A stretch of DNA of 64,000 nt. It comes from Thalassovita aquimarina (GTDB lineage Bacteria > Pseudomonadota > Alphaproteobacteria > Rhodobacterales > Rhodobacteraceae). The notes beneath the pieces are model-generated. The model ran no database searches and was not told the DNA's origin. It saw only the letters and a list, made by a program, of their open reading frames with translations. A program made the translations under genes and the position numbers. The stretch lies in the NCBI RefSeq assembly GCF_018219815.1, contig NZ_JADMKU010000008.1:1-64000 (forward strand), written 5' to 3'. The first letter of the stretch is position 1, and the number at the start of each line of letters is the position of its first letter. Shown here piece by piece: positions 17,622-27,346 of the stretch.

Positions 17622-18767
17622 ATGGGCAATATCTCGATCATCGGAGGCGGCTTCGCCGGAGTATGGGCCGCACTGAGCGCCGCCACCGAGCTTGACACGC
17701 ATGGCGTTCAAGATGTTGATATCCGGCTTTTCAGCCAGGACGACTATCTGACGATCCGGCCGAGGCTGTACGAAGCGCCCACCGACGACATGACGGTTCC
17801 GCTGGCGCCCCTGCTGTCGGAAATCGGTGTCGGCTTCACGAAAACAAAGGTGTCGGCCATCGGCGACACCGCGGTGGAAACCGAAAATGGCCAATCTGCA
17901 TATGATCGCCTGATCCTGGCCACGGGAAGCTCCCTGCGTCAGATCGATGGTCTTTCAAACGCCCCGGGTGTCTATTCGGTCGACACCTACAGCGATGCCG
18001 AGAAGCTGGAGTCTCATCTTCAGTCCCTGGAAGAAGGCGCCACGCTGGTTGTGGTCGGCGCGAGCTTTTCCGGCATCGAATTGGCCACCGAACTTCGTTC
18101 CAGAACGGGCGACGACAAACGTATTGTCCTGCTGGAACGCGCGGATGTCGCCGGCGGGGAACTGGGCGAAAGCCTGACGGATGTTCTGCAGGAGGCCTTT
18201 ATCGAGGCGAATATCGAAGTCCTGACAGGCAATTCCATTCGCGAAATCAACGACGGCACCCTCGTGCTGGACGACGGTCAGACCATTGCAAGCTCGACTG
18301 TCATCCTGACGACAGGCCTCGAAGCCAGCCCGCTGACCAAGACCATTTCGGGCGGCAGCACCGGTTCGGACGGCCGCCTGGCGGTTGATGCGCATCTCAG
18401 GATTACGGGCCGCGATGGCCTCTACGCAGCCGGAGACGTCGGCAAAGCCATGGCCTCGGTCGATCATGCGACCTTGATGTCCTGTCAGCACGCGATGCCC
18501 ATGGGGATGGTTGCAGGCAGGAATGCCGTGCGCGACATTCTTGGCAAAGACCTTTTGCCCTACAGCCAGGAATTCTACGCAACCTGCCTCAGCCTTGGCC
18601 CGTGGGGGGCCGTTTTCACCACCGGTTGGGATCGTCAAATCGCCAAGACCCGGGATGAGGGCGCAGCAATGAAGCAGGAAATCAACCAGGCTTGGATCTA
18701 CCCGCCGAAGCCGGAAATCGGGAAAGAAGCCATCCTCGACGCCATGCGCAGCGCCTTCGAGGGCTGA
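17622..18767 (+). CDS. FAD-dependent pyridine nucleotide oxidoreductase (Ndh/AIF-like)
   Basis: A 381-residue two-dinucleotide-binding flavoprotein. FAD site ISIIGGGFAGVWAALSA at the N-terminus, NAD(P) site TLVVVGASFSGIELATELRS near residue 145, and the FAD-binding GLYAAGDVGKAM near 268. These match type II NADH dehydrogenase / ferredoxin-NAD reductase relatives. No C-terminal membrane anchor is obvious. It stands alone, divergent from the LysR regulator. It may oxidise NAD(P)H with a quinone or small dye-like acceptor; a real assignment is not possible. Confidence 0.85.
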   Translation: MGNISIIGGGFAGVWAALSAATELDTHGVQDVDIRLFSQDDYLTIRPRLYEAPTDDMTVPLAPLLSEIGVGFTKTKVSAIGDTAVETENGQSAYDRLILATGSSLRQIDGLSNAPGVYSVDTYSDAEKLESHLQSLEEGATLVVVGASFSGIELATELRSRTGDDKRIVLLERADVAGGELGESLTDVLQEAFIEANIEVLTGNSIREINDGTLVLDDGQTIASSTVILTTGLEASPLTKTISGGSTGSDGRLAVDAHLRITGRDGLYAAGDVGKAMASVDHATLMSCQHAMPMGMVAGRNAVRDILGKDLLPYSQEFYATCLSLGPWGAVFTTGWDRQIAKTRDEGAAMKQEINQAWIYPPKPEIGKEAILDAMRSAFEG

Positions 18768-19009
18768 CCTGCACCGGCCTGTTCCCCTGAAACGACTTCT
18801 CTTTGTCATCTGCCTCATCAAGACCGGGCAGATCCAGTGCAAAGCTGGGGGAGTTTCAGGGGCTCGGTTCACGAACGGCTAGCGGCCGAGTTTCGCGTCG
18901 GCCTGGGCGAAAGTCCGGGCCGAGTTCAACCGGCTTCACGAGAACGGTTTCGCCGTCAGACAGAGACACAAACCATTGGAACGAAGGACTAACTTTCTTC
19001 CGTTAGCGT

Positions 19010-19198
19010 TCAGCGGAGCAGTTCAGGAGGCGCAGGCATGACGATGCTGGCCTCACCCAGAGAAGCGCCAAGAGCGGCCCATCCAATGACGCCGATCGCC
19101 GCCATAGCCGCGAGCAACACTGCCCCATTCAAAAGGATGCGTTGAACCGACTTTGCGATCCGGTTTTGTTCAAGTTTTTCAGTGTAGGCCAAATACAT
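19010..19198 (-). CDS. Small membrane protein, uncharacterised
   Basis: A 62-residue frame beginning MYLAYTEKLEQNRIAKSVQ with one hydrophobic segment (about residues 22-48, rich in Ala/Ile/Leu/Gly) and a short tail. AGAGGGG precedes the ATG. The same frame stays open up to a TTG at 19477 overlapping the aspA stop, which would give 155 residues, but the upstream part is Arg-rich and looks non-coding. It is the last possible member of the orotate/aspartate operon. The 240 bp between it and the flavoprotein stop at 18767 show nothing recognisable. Confidence 0.4.
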   Translation of the reverse strand: MYLAYTEKLEQNRIAKSVQRILLNGAVLLAAMAAIGVIGWAALGASLGEASIVMPAPPELLR

Positions 19199-19473
19199 TT
19201 TCTCGCCCCTCTGCTCGTCCTGAAATTGTATAGAGGCCAAATGCGGCATTTTCGGGGCCAAGGTCACCGCGGCGAAGACGGCCACCAGATTGCCCGCAAT
19301 CGTCCGGATGCGGATGCCAACGACAAGGATGCGGGCCAGCGACGTTTTTTCGGTGCCGCCATCGACCTGATCGGCATCACCCGGAGCCTGCCTCGCGGCC
19401 AGACGCCGTGGTGACGCAACACGTCTTGGTCGAAGGGATTTCACATATCCGGGCGCGTTCTTCGCATTTCCTT

Positions 19474-20859
19474 TCAAAGATGTTCGAAACTTTTCTCGAT
19501 GGTGTCCTGAAACGCGGCGCTGGTCATCAGACCTGCTTCCACGACAACCGACTTGATCGAACGGTGGCTGGCCTGGGCTTCCTTGGCGACCTTTGCACTG
19601 GTTTCATAGCCGAGTTCCGGCACCAGGGCGGTGGCCAGTACCAGGCTGCTGGCGAACAGGTCCTCACAACGTTCCCGATCGGCCTGGATGCCATCCACGC
19701 AGCGCACCCGCAGCGTCTTCATCGCGTTTTCGAGCATCCGCATGGACTCCAGAAGGTTATAGGCGATCACCGGCTCCATCGCGTTGAGCTGAAGCTGCCC
19801 GGCTTCGGCGGCCATGGTGATGGTCACGTCGTTGCCGATGACCTGATAGGCAACCTGGCTGACGACCTCCGGGATCACGGGATTCACCTTGCCCGGCATG
19901 ATCGAGGACCCGGCCTGAACCGCCGGCAGGACGATTTCACCGATACCGGCCCGGGGGCCCGAGTTGAGCAGGCGCAAATCGTTGCAGATCTTGGAGATCT
20001 TGATCGCCACGCGGCGCAGCAGTCCCGAGAACGACACCAGTGCCCCCATATTGGAAGACGCATCGACCAGATCCCGGGCACATCTGAGGTCTTGGCCGGA
20101 AATCGCGCTCAGATGCCGCACGGCGACTTCTGCATAACCGGCCGGTGTGTTGATGCCGGTTCCGATCGCGGTGCCCCCGAGATTTACAACACGCAGCACC
20201 TTGGAAAGATCCTCCAGCCGGGTGATCTCTTCGGTGAGCGCCGCCGCGAAGGATGCAAACTCGCGCCCGACCGTCATTGGAACCGCGTCCTGCAACTGCG
20301 TTCTGCCCACCTTGCGGATGTCCGAAAATGCCTCCGCCTTGGCGGAAAACGCCGCCAGCAGAAGGCGCTGTTCCTCGATCAGCCGATGGCACTTGAACAG
20401 GACCGCAAGACGGATCGCCGTCGGGTAGACGTCATTGGTGGACTGCGAGCGGTTCACATGATCGTTGGGATGGATGTAGTCATATCCCCCGAGCGGGCGG
20501 CCTGCCTTTTCAGCGGCCAGGTTTGCGATGACCTCGTTGGCGTTCATGTTCGTCGAGGTTCCGGCACCGCCCTGGATCATGTCGACGACAAAGGCGTCAT
20601 GCTTTTTCCCGGCGATCAGATCCCGGCAGGCGCTGCCAATCCATTTCGCGCGTTCAGCGTCCAGGGCGCCCAATTCCGTATTGGCCCGTGCCGCCGCAAG
20701 TTTCACCATGGCCAGCGCGCGGACAAGATCCGGAAAATGACTGAGGCTAACCCCGGTGATCGGGAAATTTTCCACCGCACGCACCGTGTGAATGCCGTAG
20801 TAAGCTGTTTCCGGCACCTCTTTCGTGCCGATCGAATCTTGTTCCAATCGGGTATTCAT
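19474..20859 (-). CDS. aspA: Aspartate ammonia-lyase
   Basis: A 461-residue member of the fumarase/aspartase superfamily, converting L-aspartate to fumarate plus ammonia. It shows GGAGTSTNMNANEVIAN, NDHVNRSQSTNDVYPTA and the signature GSSIMPGKVNPVIPE with the catalytic Ser loop. Aspartases and class II fumarases are close; the TSTNMNANEV and HPNDHVN blocks and the operon context (dihydroorotase, carbamoylase making aspartate) favour aspartase. It would deliver the carbon of orotate to the TCA cycle as fumarate. Confidence 0.9.
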   Translation of the reverse strand: MNTRLEQDSIGTKEVPETAYYGIHTVRAVENFPITGVSLSHFPDLVRALAMVKLAAARANTELGALDAERAKWIGSACRDLIAGKKHDAFVVDMIQGGAGTSTNMNANEVIANLAAEKAGRPLGGYDYIHPNDHVNRSQSTNDVYPTAIRLAVLFKCHRLIEEQRLLLAAFSAKAEAFSDIRKVGRTQLQDAVPMTVGREFASFAAALTEEITRLEDLSKVLRVVNLGGTAIGTGINTPAGYAEVAVRHLSAISGQDLRCARDLVDASSNMGALVSFSGLLRRVAIKISKICNDLRLLNSGPRAGIGEIVLPAVQAGSSIMPGKVNPVIPEVVSQVAYQVIGNDVTITMAAEAGQLQLNAMEPVIAYNLLESMRMLENAMKTLRVRCVDGIQADRERCEDLFASSLVLATALVPELGYETSAKVAKEAQASHRSIKSVVVEAGLMTSAAFQDTIEKSFEHL

Positions 20860-20885
20860 AGTGCTTTCTCTTTGTTTCGGCCGTG

Positions 20886-21206
20886 TCAGGCGTTGCGGCT
20901 AGCCAGGTCCGATGCGATCCTGTTCACGGCAGCAAGAACCTCTGCCGGTTTCCCGCCGCCGAAGACATCTTCCAACTGCGCGGCGGTGTCCGAAAACTGC
21001 TCGAACGCGGCAATGGTATGCGCCACCGTGATCGCCATTCGTTCGTTGCTTTCGATGAAATCCTCCGCCAGCGCGGCCAGCAGGAAATACGCCACGGCCT
21101 GATCGGGTGATGCGGCTGCCTTTTCACGGGCCACACCCGCGCATTTGCGGAACGCGTGAATGCCCTTGCCGTTTTCGGCGATGATATCTGCGAGTTCGAT
21201 GAACAT
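20886..21206 (-). CDS. Uncharacterised helical protein in the orotate operon
   Basis: A 106-residue acidic, probably all-helical soluble protein (MFIELADIIAENGKGIHAFR start, Ala-rich helices). No signal peptide, no membrane segment; a few Cys/His but no metal motif. I do not recognise the family. It lies between pyrE and aspA with gaps of 13 and 26 bases and a GGAGAA ribosome site, so it is a genuine operon member. It could be a subunit, chaperone or regulator of a neighbouring enzyme. Confidence 0.7.
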   Translation of the reverse strand: MFIELADIIAENGKGIHAFRKCAGVAREKAAASPDQAVAYFLLAALAEDFIESNERMAITVAHTIAAFEQFSDTAAQLEDVFGGGKPAEVLAAVNRIASDLASRNA

Positions 21207-21219
21207 GGTAGTTCTCCTG

Positions 21220-21915
21220 TCAAAGGGATATTGATGTGGCCCCGCCATGGTCACCCGACCATGCGAGGGGTTCGTTCAGAAACCGTTCAACTTCTGCCAG
21301 CGCTTCCGTGTCAAAATAGTTGGTCTCTTTGCTGACCTGCAGAACATCCCGCCAGGTGGCGAGCGCATGCAGGGTCAGATTGTGGTCTTTAAGTTTGGCG
21401 CGGGTTTCGGGGAAGATATCGTAGTAGAAGATCATGATCGTATGATCGACCACCGCGCCTGCACGGCGCAGGGCCTCGCAGAACTTGATCTTGCTGCCCC
21501 CGTCCGTCGTCAGGTCTTCGACCAGCAGAACGCGCTGGCCCGCCGCCACATCGCCTTCGATTTGCGCGTCGCGGGCAAAGCCTTTGGCTTTCTTGCGCAC
21601 ATATTGCATCGGTAGGCCAAGGTCGGCGGCAAGCCAGGCCGCGAACGGTATGCCCGCGGTTTCTCCACCCGCCACGGCATCGAATTGTTCGAACCCGATC
21701 TCGTTCAGCAGGAGCGCGCCGGCAAAACCCATCATCGCCTCGCGCACCCTCGGGTAGGAAATAACCTTCCGGCAATCTATGTAGACCGGGCTTGCCAGAC
21801 CGGAGGTGAACGTGAACGGATGATCGGCCCGGAAATGGACTGCGTTGATCTCCAGCAGCATCTTCGCCGTCATCCTGGCGATGACATCGCGGCTGGGAAA
21901 GTCATGTAGTTTCAT
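21220..21915 (-). CDS. pyrE: Orotate phosphoribosyltransferase
   Basis: A 231-residue enzyme joining orotate to PRPP to make OMP. The PRPP-binding motif reads [15 protein letters not shown] near residue 127, preceded by [20 protein letters not shown] (orotate-side region) and [14 protein letters not shown]. Length and motifs are normal. In this operon it offers a salvage route for imported orotate to UMP, parallel to degradation. The gap to pyrC is 24 bases. Confidence 0.92.
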   Translation of the reverse strand: MKLHDFPSRDVIARMTAKMLLEINAVHFRADHPFTFTSGLASPVYIDCRKVISYPRVREAMMGFAGALLLNEIGFEQFDAVAGGETAGIPFAAWLAADLGLPMQYVRKKAKGFARDAQIEGDVAAGQRVLLVEDLTTDGGSKIKFCEALRRAGAVVDHTIMIFYYDIFPETRAKLKDHNLTLHALATWRDVLQVSKETNYFDTEALAEVERFLNEPLAWSGDHGGATSISL

Positions 21916-21939
21916 GGTGAATGTCCTTCTGACCGGCCG

Positions 21940-22995
21940 TCAGGCCGCCGTGCCTTCGATTGCATCCCAATAGACCGGAAACCCGGGATCGCAGACTGTG
22001 ACGTCTTCCTGTCCCGCTCTGATCCGTTCCGGCCACACCTGCGGCTCTGCCCGCTTGCGGAGATGCAGTTTGCCTGAATTCCGTGCCAATCCGTAGAACG
22101 CGGCGCCGTTCAGCGAGGTGAAGGCTTCGATCCGGTCCAGCTTCGCAACCTGTTCGAACAGCGTGGCGAGAATGGGCATGGTGTTCACCGAAGTGAACAT
22201 CCCGGCACAGCCGCAGGCGGTTTCCTTCGCCGTCGTCGGGTGCGGCGCGGAATCGGTTCCCAGAAAGAACCGCGCATCCCCCGAGGTCGCCGCCGCCAGC
22301 AGCGCCTGGCGGTGCTCTTCTCGCTTCAGGACCGGCAGACAGTAGTAATGCGGCCGTATCCCGCCGGCCAATATGTCATTCCGGTTCAGGCTCAGATGGT
22401 GCGTGGTCAGCGTAGCCGCGAGCCCGGCATCCGCGGATTTCACATAGTCCACCCCGTTGCGCGTCGTAACGTGCTCCAGCACCACGCGCAGCTCCGGCAA
22501 CTCCTTGCGCAGCGGGTCCAGGACATGGTCGATGAAGACCGCCTCGCGGTCGAAGATGTCGATCTCCGGGTCCGTCACCTCGCCATGCACCAGCAGCGAG
22601 ATTCCGGCGTCCGCCATCCGTTCCAGCACCGGCATGACGTTCCGGATGTCGCGGACACCGCTGTCCGAATTCGTGGTCGCGTCTGCCGGATAGAGCTTCG
22701 CAGCCTTGACGATCCCGTCCCGGAAACCGGCCTTTAGCTCGGCGGGATCGGTGGTTTCGGTCAGATAGAGCGTCATGAGAGGTTCGAAAGCATCCGTTTC
22801 GGGGACTGCCGCCAGGATCCGGCCACGATAGGCCCGCGCGGCTGCCGCGGTGGTAACCGGCGGCACAAGGTTCGGCATGATGATCGCGCGGGCAAAATCG
22901 CGGCAGGAACAGGGCGTCACGGCCCCCAGCATTTCCCCGTCGCGCAGATGCAGGTGCATATCGTCGGGACGGGTGATGACCAGATCTTCAGTCAT
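21940..22995 (-). CDS. pyrC: Dihydroorotase (class II)
   Basis: A 351-residue amidohydrolase interconverting dihydroorotate and N-carbamoyl-L-aspartate. Metal ligands begin at [12 protein letters not shown]; further ligand histidines are in [14 protein letters not shown] and VLEHVTTR, and the Asp in [10 protein letters not shown]. This is the E. coli PyrC type (about 348 residues). In the operon it would run in the hydrolytic direction, opening the ring. The start overlaps the M20 hydrolase stop by 4 bases. Confidence 0.93.
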   Translation of the reverse strand: MTEDLVITRPDDMHLHLRDGEMLGAVTPCSCRDFARAIIMPNLVPPVTTAAAARAYRGRILAAVPETDAFEPLMTLYLTETTDPAELKAGFRDGIVKAAKLYPADATTNSDSGVRDIRNVMPVLERMADAGISLLVHGEVTDPEIDIFDREAVFIDHVLDPLRKELPELRVVLEHVTTRNGVDYVKSADAGLAATLTTHHLSLNRNDILAGGIRPHYYCLPVLKREEHRQALLAAATSGDARFFLGTDSAPHPTTAKETACGCAGMFTSVNTMPILATLFEQVAKLDRIEAFTSLNGAAFYGLARNSGKLHLRKRAEPQVWPERIRAGQEDVTVCDPGFPVYWDAIEGTAA

Positions 22996-24275
22996 GCGCG
23001 TGCCCCCCCTCGCAGATATTCGTAGATGATTGACGTTCCGGCCATGAAGTCGTCGATTTCCATCGCTTCATCGGGATTGTGCGAACCGTTCTGGTTGCGC
23101 ACGAACACCATGGCACTGGGAACGCCCGCATTTGCAAAGACCGCAGCGTCATGCCCGCCGCCCGACGCCATGACCATCGGCGCCAGCCCGATACGTTCCA
23201 TTGCCGCGCTCAGCCCGTCGACGACAGACTGGCTCATCCGGGCCGGCGCAGTCGCATTGAGGCTGCCGGTCGCGAACGTCACTTTCCGCTCGTGGGAAAT
23301 CTGCGCCATCTCATCGGCCAGCAGCTGACGCATTCCCCGCAGCGTTTCCGGGTCCTGGCTGCGAATATCGAGGCTGAAGTCAACCTGATCCGGGATCCGG
23401 GACATTGCGTTTGTCTCGCTGTCGGTGTGGACGACGCCCGAGGTCACGACCAGATCGCCTCCTTTCTGCACGATCGACAACCAGGCTTCGTCGAGCCGGG
23501 TCAGAAGGTCCGACATCGCCAGAACCGGATCTTTGCGGAACGCGCGCGGCACCGCACCCGAATGCCCGGCTTCGCCGGTGCAGCGGATCGCTTTGTATCG
23601 GAAGTTTCCGCGGATGCCCGACACTATGGCGGCGGGACGATCCTTGCCGATCAGAAGCGGCCCCTGCTCGATGTGCAATTCGATATACTCCAGGATATCC
23701 CCCGCCTTCATCAGCGGGACGCCGGAGCGGATCGGCGCCATCTCGATGCCAGCGCCTTCCATATGCGTGTCCAGAGAGCGCCCGTCGCCCTTGTGCGGCG
23801 CAGCCAGCTCTTCCCGGCTCAACACCCCCATCAACGCCTTGGACGCAATGTAACACGGGCCGAACCAGGCGCTTTCCTCGCCACGCATCGCGATGACCTT
23901 CAGCGAACGGGCAAACCGTTCTCCCCTCGCCTTGGCGCGCAGCAGGCACATGACCCCGGCAATGACGCCGGCCATCCCGTCATAGTTGCCGCCCATGGGC
24001 ACGCTGTCCACATGGCTGCCGACCAACACGAACTGTTCGGCGCCCGCATCTTCGGGCAGCGACATGACAAGGTTCTGCCCGGCGTCGTAAGCCGTCGAAA
24101 GCCCGGCGTGCACCGCCAGTTCTTCAAGAAACTTCAGCACAGCCGTTTCCGTTTCGGAATAGGCGGGGCGGCTGACGCCGGCCCTGTCGCGGCTCATCCT
24201 GTAGACCGCGCTGAAAATCTCTGCCGCCTGCTGGTGCTCTGCCGCCGCGGCATGCCCCACCGCACACTGTGTCAT
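22992..24275 (-). CDS. M20-family N-carbamoyl-L-amino-acid hydrolase / allantoate-amidohydrolase-type enzyme
   Basis: A 427-residue binuclear metal hydrolase. Metal-binding blocks: [20 protein letters not shown] near residue 82 (His, Asp), [18 protein letters not shown] near 130 (Glu), [12 protein letters not shown] near 193 (His) and [19 protein letters not shown] near the C-terminus. The family removes a carbamoyl group as CO2 and ammonia. Between pyrD and pyrC, its natural substrate would be N-carbamoyl-L-aspartate, giving L-aspartate for the aspartase downstream, i.e. ureidosuccinase (EC 3.5.1.7). Family is seen; substrate is inferred from context. Both neighbours overlap it by 4 bases. 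Confidence 0.88.
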   Translation of the reverse strand: MTQCAVGHAAAAEHQQAAEIFSAVYRMSRDRAGVSRPAYSETETAVLKFLEELAVHAGLSTAYDAGQNLVMSLPEDAGAEQFVLVGSHVDSVPMGGNYDGMAGVIAGVMCLLRAKARGERFARSLKVIAMRGEESAWFGPCYIASKALMGVLSREELAAPHKGDGRSLDTHMEGAGIEMAPIRSGVPLMKAGDILEYIELHIEQGPLLIGKDRPAAIVSGIRGNFRYKAIRCTGEAGHSGAVPRAFRKDPVLAMSDLLTRLDEAWLSIVQKGGDLVVTSGVVHTDSETNAMSRIPDQVDFSLDIRSQDPETLRGMRQLLADEMAQISHERKVTFATGSLNATAPARMSQSVVDGLSAAMERIGLAPMVMASGGGHDAAVFANAGVPSAMVFVRNQNGSHNPDEAMEIDDFMAGTSIIYEYLRGGARA

Positions 24276-25216
24276 GGCGCGGCCTCCATGAAGACGACGG
24301 AATCCGCCGCATCATCATCGCGAACGGTACCGATCAGTTCGGAAACATCGGTGATGTTCTGGGAGGCGAGGAAATGTCTCAGTTCCTCCACCAGCGTCAC
24401 CATCGTGGTCGGCTTGATGAAGGTTGCGGTGCCGACCTGCACGGCGGTGGCGCCTGCGATCAGGTACTCGGCGACATCCTCGACGGTTGAAATGCCGCCG
24501 CAGCCGATCACTGGAATGTCCACGGCCTTGGCGCATTGATAGGCCATGCGCAGGGCAATCGGCTTCAGCGACGGACCGGAAAGCCCGCCCATCAGGTTGC
24601 CCAGTTTCGGCTTTCTTGAATGGATATCGATGGCCATCGACAGCAGCGTGTTGGACACCACCAGCGCATTCGCGCCCGCGTCCTGGGCGGCCTCTGCGAC
24701 TTCGGTCGTCTCGCCGGTATTGGGCGTCAGCTTGGCCCAGAGCGGCAGGTCCGAGGCCGCCCGCAGCCGGGTCATCACCGCATGGGTGGAAGATGGCCGC
24801 ATGGCAAAGGCCTTACCGTCCTCTTCGATGTTCGGACAGGAGATATTCACCTCGATAGCATCCACGCCGGGCACCGAAATCTCTTCGCAGATCCGCGCGA
24901 AGTCATCCGCACTATGGGCCGAGATGCTGACGACAAACGGCGCGTCGTAGCGCTGATAGAACGGGATCACATTCTCGATGAAGTCGTCGATGCCTTTCGA
25001 CGGGATCCCGATCGAGTTCAGCATCGATCCGCGCACTTCACAGACCCGCGGCGTCGGATTGCCGCCGCGCTTTTCGCGGGTGATTGTCTTGGTGACATGG
25101 GCGCCGATCGCACCGATATCGATCACGTCCACCAGGTCCTCGGAGAAGGTGCCAGAAGCCGGCATGATCGGGTTTGCAAGGGTCAGGGACCCGATTTTTG
25201 TAGTCAGATTTACCAT
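24272..25216 (-). CDS. pyrD: Dihydroorotate dehydrogenase, class 1B catalytic subunit type
   Basis: A 314-residue FMN TIM-barrel protein. The catalytic loop reads EVNISCPNIEEDGKAF with the class 1 Cys base; LPLWAKLTPNTGET supplies the FMN/orotate Lys, and PVIGCGGISTVEDVAEYL the phosphate site. There is no N-terminal membrane helix as in class 2 enzymes. Its partner is the 2Fe-2S/FAD subunit encoded just upstream (7-base overlap), so electrons come from or go to NAD(H). In a catabolic setting the enzyme would reduce orotate with NADH. Confidence 0.92.
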   Translation of the reverse strand: MVNLTTKIGSLTLANPIMPASGTFSEDLVDVIDIGAIGAHVTKTITREKRGGNPTPRVCEVRGSMLNSIGIPSKGIDDFIENVIPFYQRYDAPFVVSISAHSADDFARICEEISVPGVDAIEVNISCPNIEEDGKAFAMRPSSTHAVMTRLRAASDLPLWAKLTPNTGETTEVAEAAQDAGANALVVSNTLLSMAIDIHSRKPKLGNLMGGLSGPSLKPIALRMAYQCAKAVDIPVIGCGGISTVEDVAEYLIAGATAVQVGTATFIKPTTMVTLVEELRHFLASQNITDVSELIGTVRDDDAADSVVFMEAAP

Positions 25217-26052
25217 TCCATCGCCTCCTGCATGTCAAAGACGGGGCCCTCGCGGCACACACGTTCGTGGATGATCTTGTCGTTGCGGCGGAAAGAGCGC
25301 ACGCAGCACTGGCACATGCCGACGCCGCAGGCCATCTGCTGCTCCAGTGCGATCTCGCCCGGGATTCCGTGTTTGGCGCCGAGGCCCTGCAGCAGCTTCA
25401 GCATCCGGTTCGATCCGCAGGTATAAAGCGCATCCACCGCGCCCGCGGCGATCCTGCCCTCGACGATGGCCCGGATGTTGTACATGTCCGAAGTGCCCTC
25501 GGCATCCGTAACGGTGATCACCTCGGCGCCCATTTCGCGGAACAAGTCCGTCGACATCAGCACGTCGGGGCTGCGGGCCGAACAGATCGCGGTGAGCTTG
25601 CGGCCCAGACGGCGGGCTTCCTGAGCCAGAGGAGCCAGGGTGGCAAGGCCGACGCCGCGCGCGACCAGAAGCAGGTTGTTCCAGTCGTCCTGGATCGAGT
25701 AGCCTTTGCCAAGCGGGCCTAACACGTTGAAACCGTCGCCCTCTTTCAGGTCTGCCATCGCTCGGGTGCCTTCACCGGCCACCTTGTAGAGAAAGTGCAG
25801 CTCTCCCTTTTCCGGGTAATAGCCGTAGATGCTCATCGGGCGGCGCAGGTAGGGCTGGTGCCCGCCGGACACCGGGCAAAGAAGGTGGAAGAATTGGCCG
25901 GGCTTGCAATTCAGGATCTTTTGCGGCGCGTCCAGAACCAGGTGGCGGTATTCGCCGTTCACTTCCACGTTGCTTTTGACACGGGTTTCAGTTTCGAAGA
26001 CTTCCCCGTTCGCCGAAGCGAGCGCTTCGGCGTTGAGCTGTCTGTCTGTCAT
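25210..26052 (-). CDS. pyrK: Dihydroorotate dehydrogenase electron-transfer subunit (PyrK-like)
   Basis: A 280-residue ferredoxin-NADP-reductase-fold protein: FAD-binding RRPMSIYGY near residue 87, NAD-binding LLLVARGVGLATLAPLAQEA near 137, and a C-terminal 2Fe-2S site with Cys in QQMACGVGMCQCCVRS plus a later Cys in HERVCREGPVF. This is the PyrK arrangement that lets PyrD class 1B use NAD(H). A 40-residue N-terminal extension precedes the FAD domain. It follows the TRAP dctM gene by 13 bases. Confidence 0.9.
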   Translation of the reverse strand: MTDRQLNAEALASANGEVFETETRVKSNVEVNGEYRHLVLDAPQKILNCKPGQFFHLLCPVSGGHQPYLRRPMSIYGYYPEKGELHFLYKVAGEGTRAMADLKEGDGFNVLGPLGKGYSIQDDWNNLLLVARGVGLATLAPLAQEARRLGRKLTAICSARSPDVLMSTDLFREMGAEVITVTDAEGTSDMYNIRAIVEGRIAAGAVDALYTCGSNRMLKLLQGLGAKHGIPGEIALEQQMACGVGMCQCCVRSFRRNDKIIHERVCREGPVFDMQEAMEW

Positions 26053-26065
26053 TGGTTTCCCTTTC

Positions 26066-27346
26066 TTAACCGAAGATCATTTTCGGGATGAAAAGCGAGA
26101 TTTCAGGCACATAGGTCACGATCAGCAGGACGATGATGTTGACTGCAACGAACGGCCAGACCCCCTTGATGATGTCGAGGGCAGGTTTTCCGAGCGTCGA
26201 CGACGCCACGAAGATGTCGAGCCCGAAGGGCGGTGTGATCATGCCGAGGCTGATGTTCAGCGTTACGATCATGCCGAAGTGGACCGGATCGACGCCCAAC
26301 GCCACGGCAACCGGGTAGAGCGGCGGCACCAGGATCAGAAGGGCGGAGTTCGGGTCGATGAGCATCCCGGCGATCAGGAAGCAGACGTTGACCACCAGCA
26401 GGAAGGTGATCGGGCCCGCGTTGATGGCCGTCAGGAAATCGGTGATCTGGGCGGGCACCTGCGCGAGTGTCACGAAGAAGGAAATCAATCCGCCCATCGC
26501 CAGAAGCACGAAGATGACCGAGGTCGAGATCGCACTTTGTTCGGTGATGCGGAACAGGTCCTTGAAGCCGAAGTTCCGGTAGACAACCATTTCCACGAAG
26601 ATGGCGTAGATGACGCTCACCGCGGCGGCTTCGGTCGGCGTGATGTATCCCGAGTAGATGCCGCCCAGAATGATCCCCGGCATGCCCAGGGCCCAGCCGG
26701 CGTCCTTGACCGCCTTCAGCCGATCTTTCCAGGACGAACGCGCGCCCGGTTCGATGCCATTACGACGGGCTTCGAGCATCACCATCAGCGCGAAGGCCAA
26801 GCCGAGGAAAAGGCCAACGGCCAGCCCGCCCGCGAACAGCCGTGCGATCGAGGTGCCGGTCATCCAGCCGTAGATGATGAAGGTGATCGACGGCGGGATC
26901 AGCAACGCGGTTTCGGCGCTCGCTACCAGCAGGCCGAGGCTGAATTTCTGGCTAAAGCCGGTCTTGCGCATCTCCGGATAGACCATCTTGCCCATCGCCG
27001 CGACCGTGGCCGGCGCCGAACCGGACACCGAACCGAAGGCCATCGACCCGCCGATCACGGTATGGCCCATGCCGCCCCGCGTGTGACCGATGAGCGACCG
27101 CACCAGACCGGTCAGGTTGCGAGCAATCTGCCCCCCGCCCATCAGGTGCGCCGCAAAAATGAAGAAAGGGATGGCAAGCAGCGTCGAATGGTCGATGCCG
27201 CCAAAGATCTTCTGCACGACCGCCGGATCAGGCAGGCGGCCATAGAAGGCTTCCTTGATTGCGATTGCCGGGATCCCCAGCACCAGGAACATCTCGAACC
27301 CGAGCACCAGAAGCGCGACGGCAAGAAGAAGGATCAGGATCAGCAT
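26066..27346 (-). CDS. dctM: TRAP transporter large permease subunit (DctM)
   Basis: A 426-residue membrane protein of normal DctM length with about 12 hydrophobic segments; FFIFAAHLMGGGQIARNLTG and SGSAPATVAAMGKMVYPEM are family-typical. It forms the Na+-coupled channel with DctQ. Its start shares one base with the dctQ stop (TGATG). Co-transcription with pyrK/pyrD/M20/pyrC suggests orotate or dihydroorotate as cargo. Confidence 0.93.
   Translation of the reverse strand: MLILILLLAVALLVLGFEMFLVLGIPAIAIKEAFYGRLPDPAVVQKIFGGIDHSTLLAIPFFIFAAHLMGGGQIARNLTGLVRSLIGHTRGGMGHTVIGGSMAFGSVSGSAPATVAAMGKMVYPEMRKTGFSQKFSLGLLVASAETALLIPPSITFIIYGWMTGTSIARLFAGGLAVGLFLGLAFALMVMLEARRNGIEPGARSSWKDRLKAVKDAGWALGMPGIILGGIYSGYITPTEAAAVSVIYAIFVEMVVYRNFGFKDLFRITEQSAISTSVIFVLLAMGGLISFFVTLAQVPAQITDFLTAINAGPITFLLVVNVCFLIAGMLIDPNSALLILVPPLYPVAVALGVDPVHFGMIVTLNISLGMITPPFGLDIFVASSTLGKPALDIIKGVWPFVAVNIIVLLIVTYVPEISLFIPKMIFG

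Noticed and set aside
19199-19477. TTG-initiated extension of the small membrane protein, overlapping the aspA stop
   Set aside because: The added 93 residues are Arg/Pro/Ala-rich and not protein-like, while the internal ATG at 19198 has a good ribosome site.
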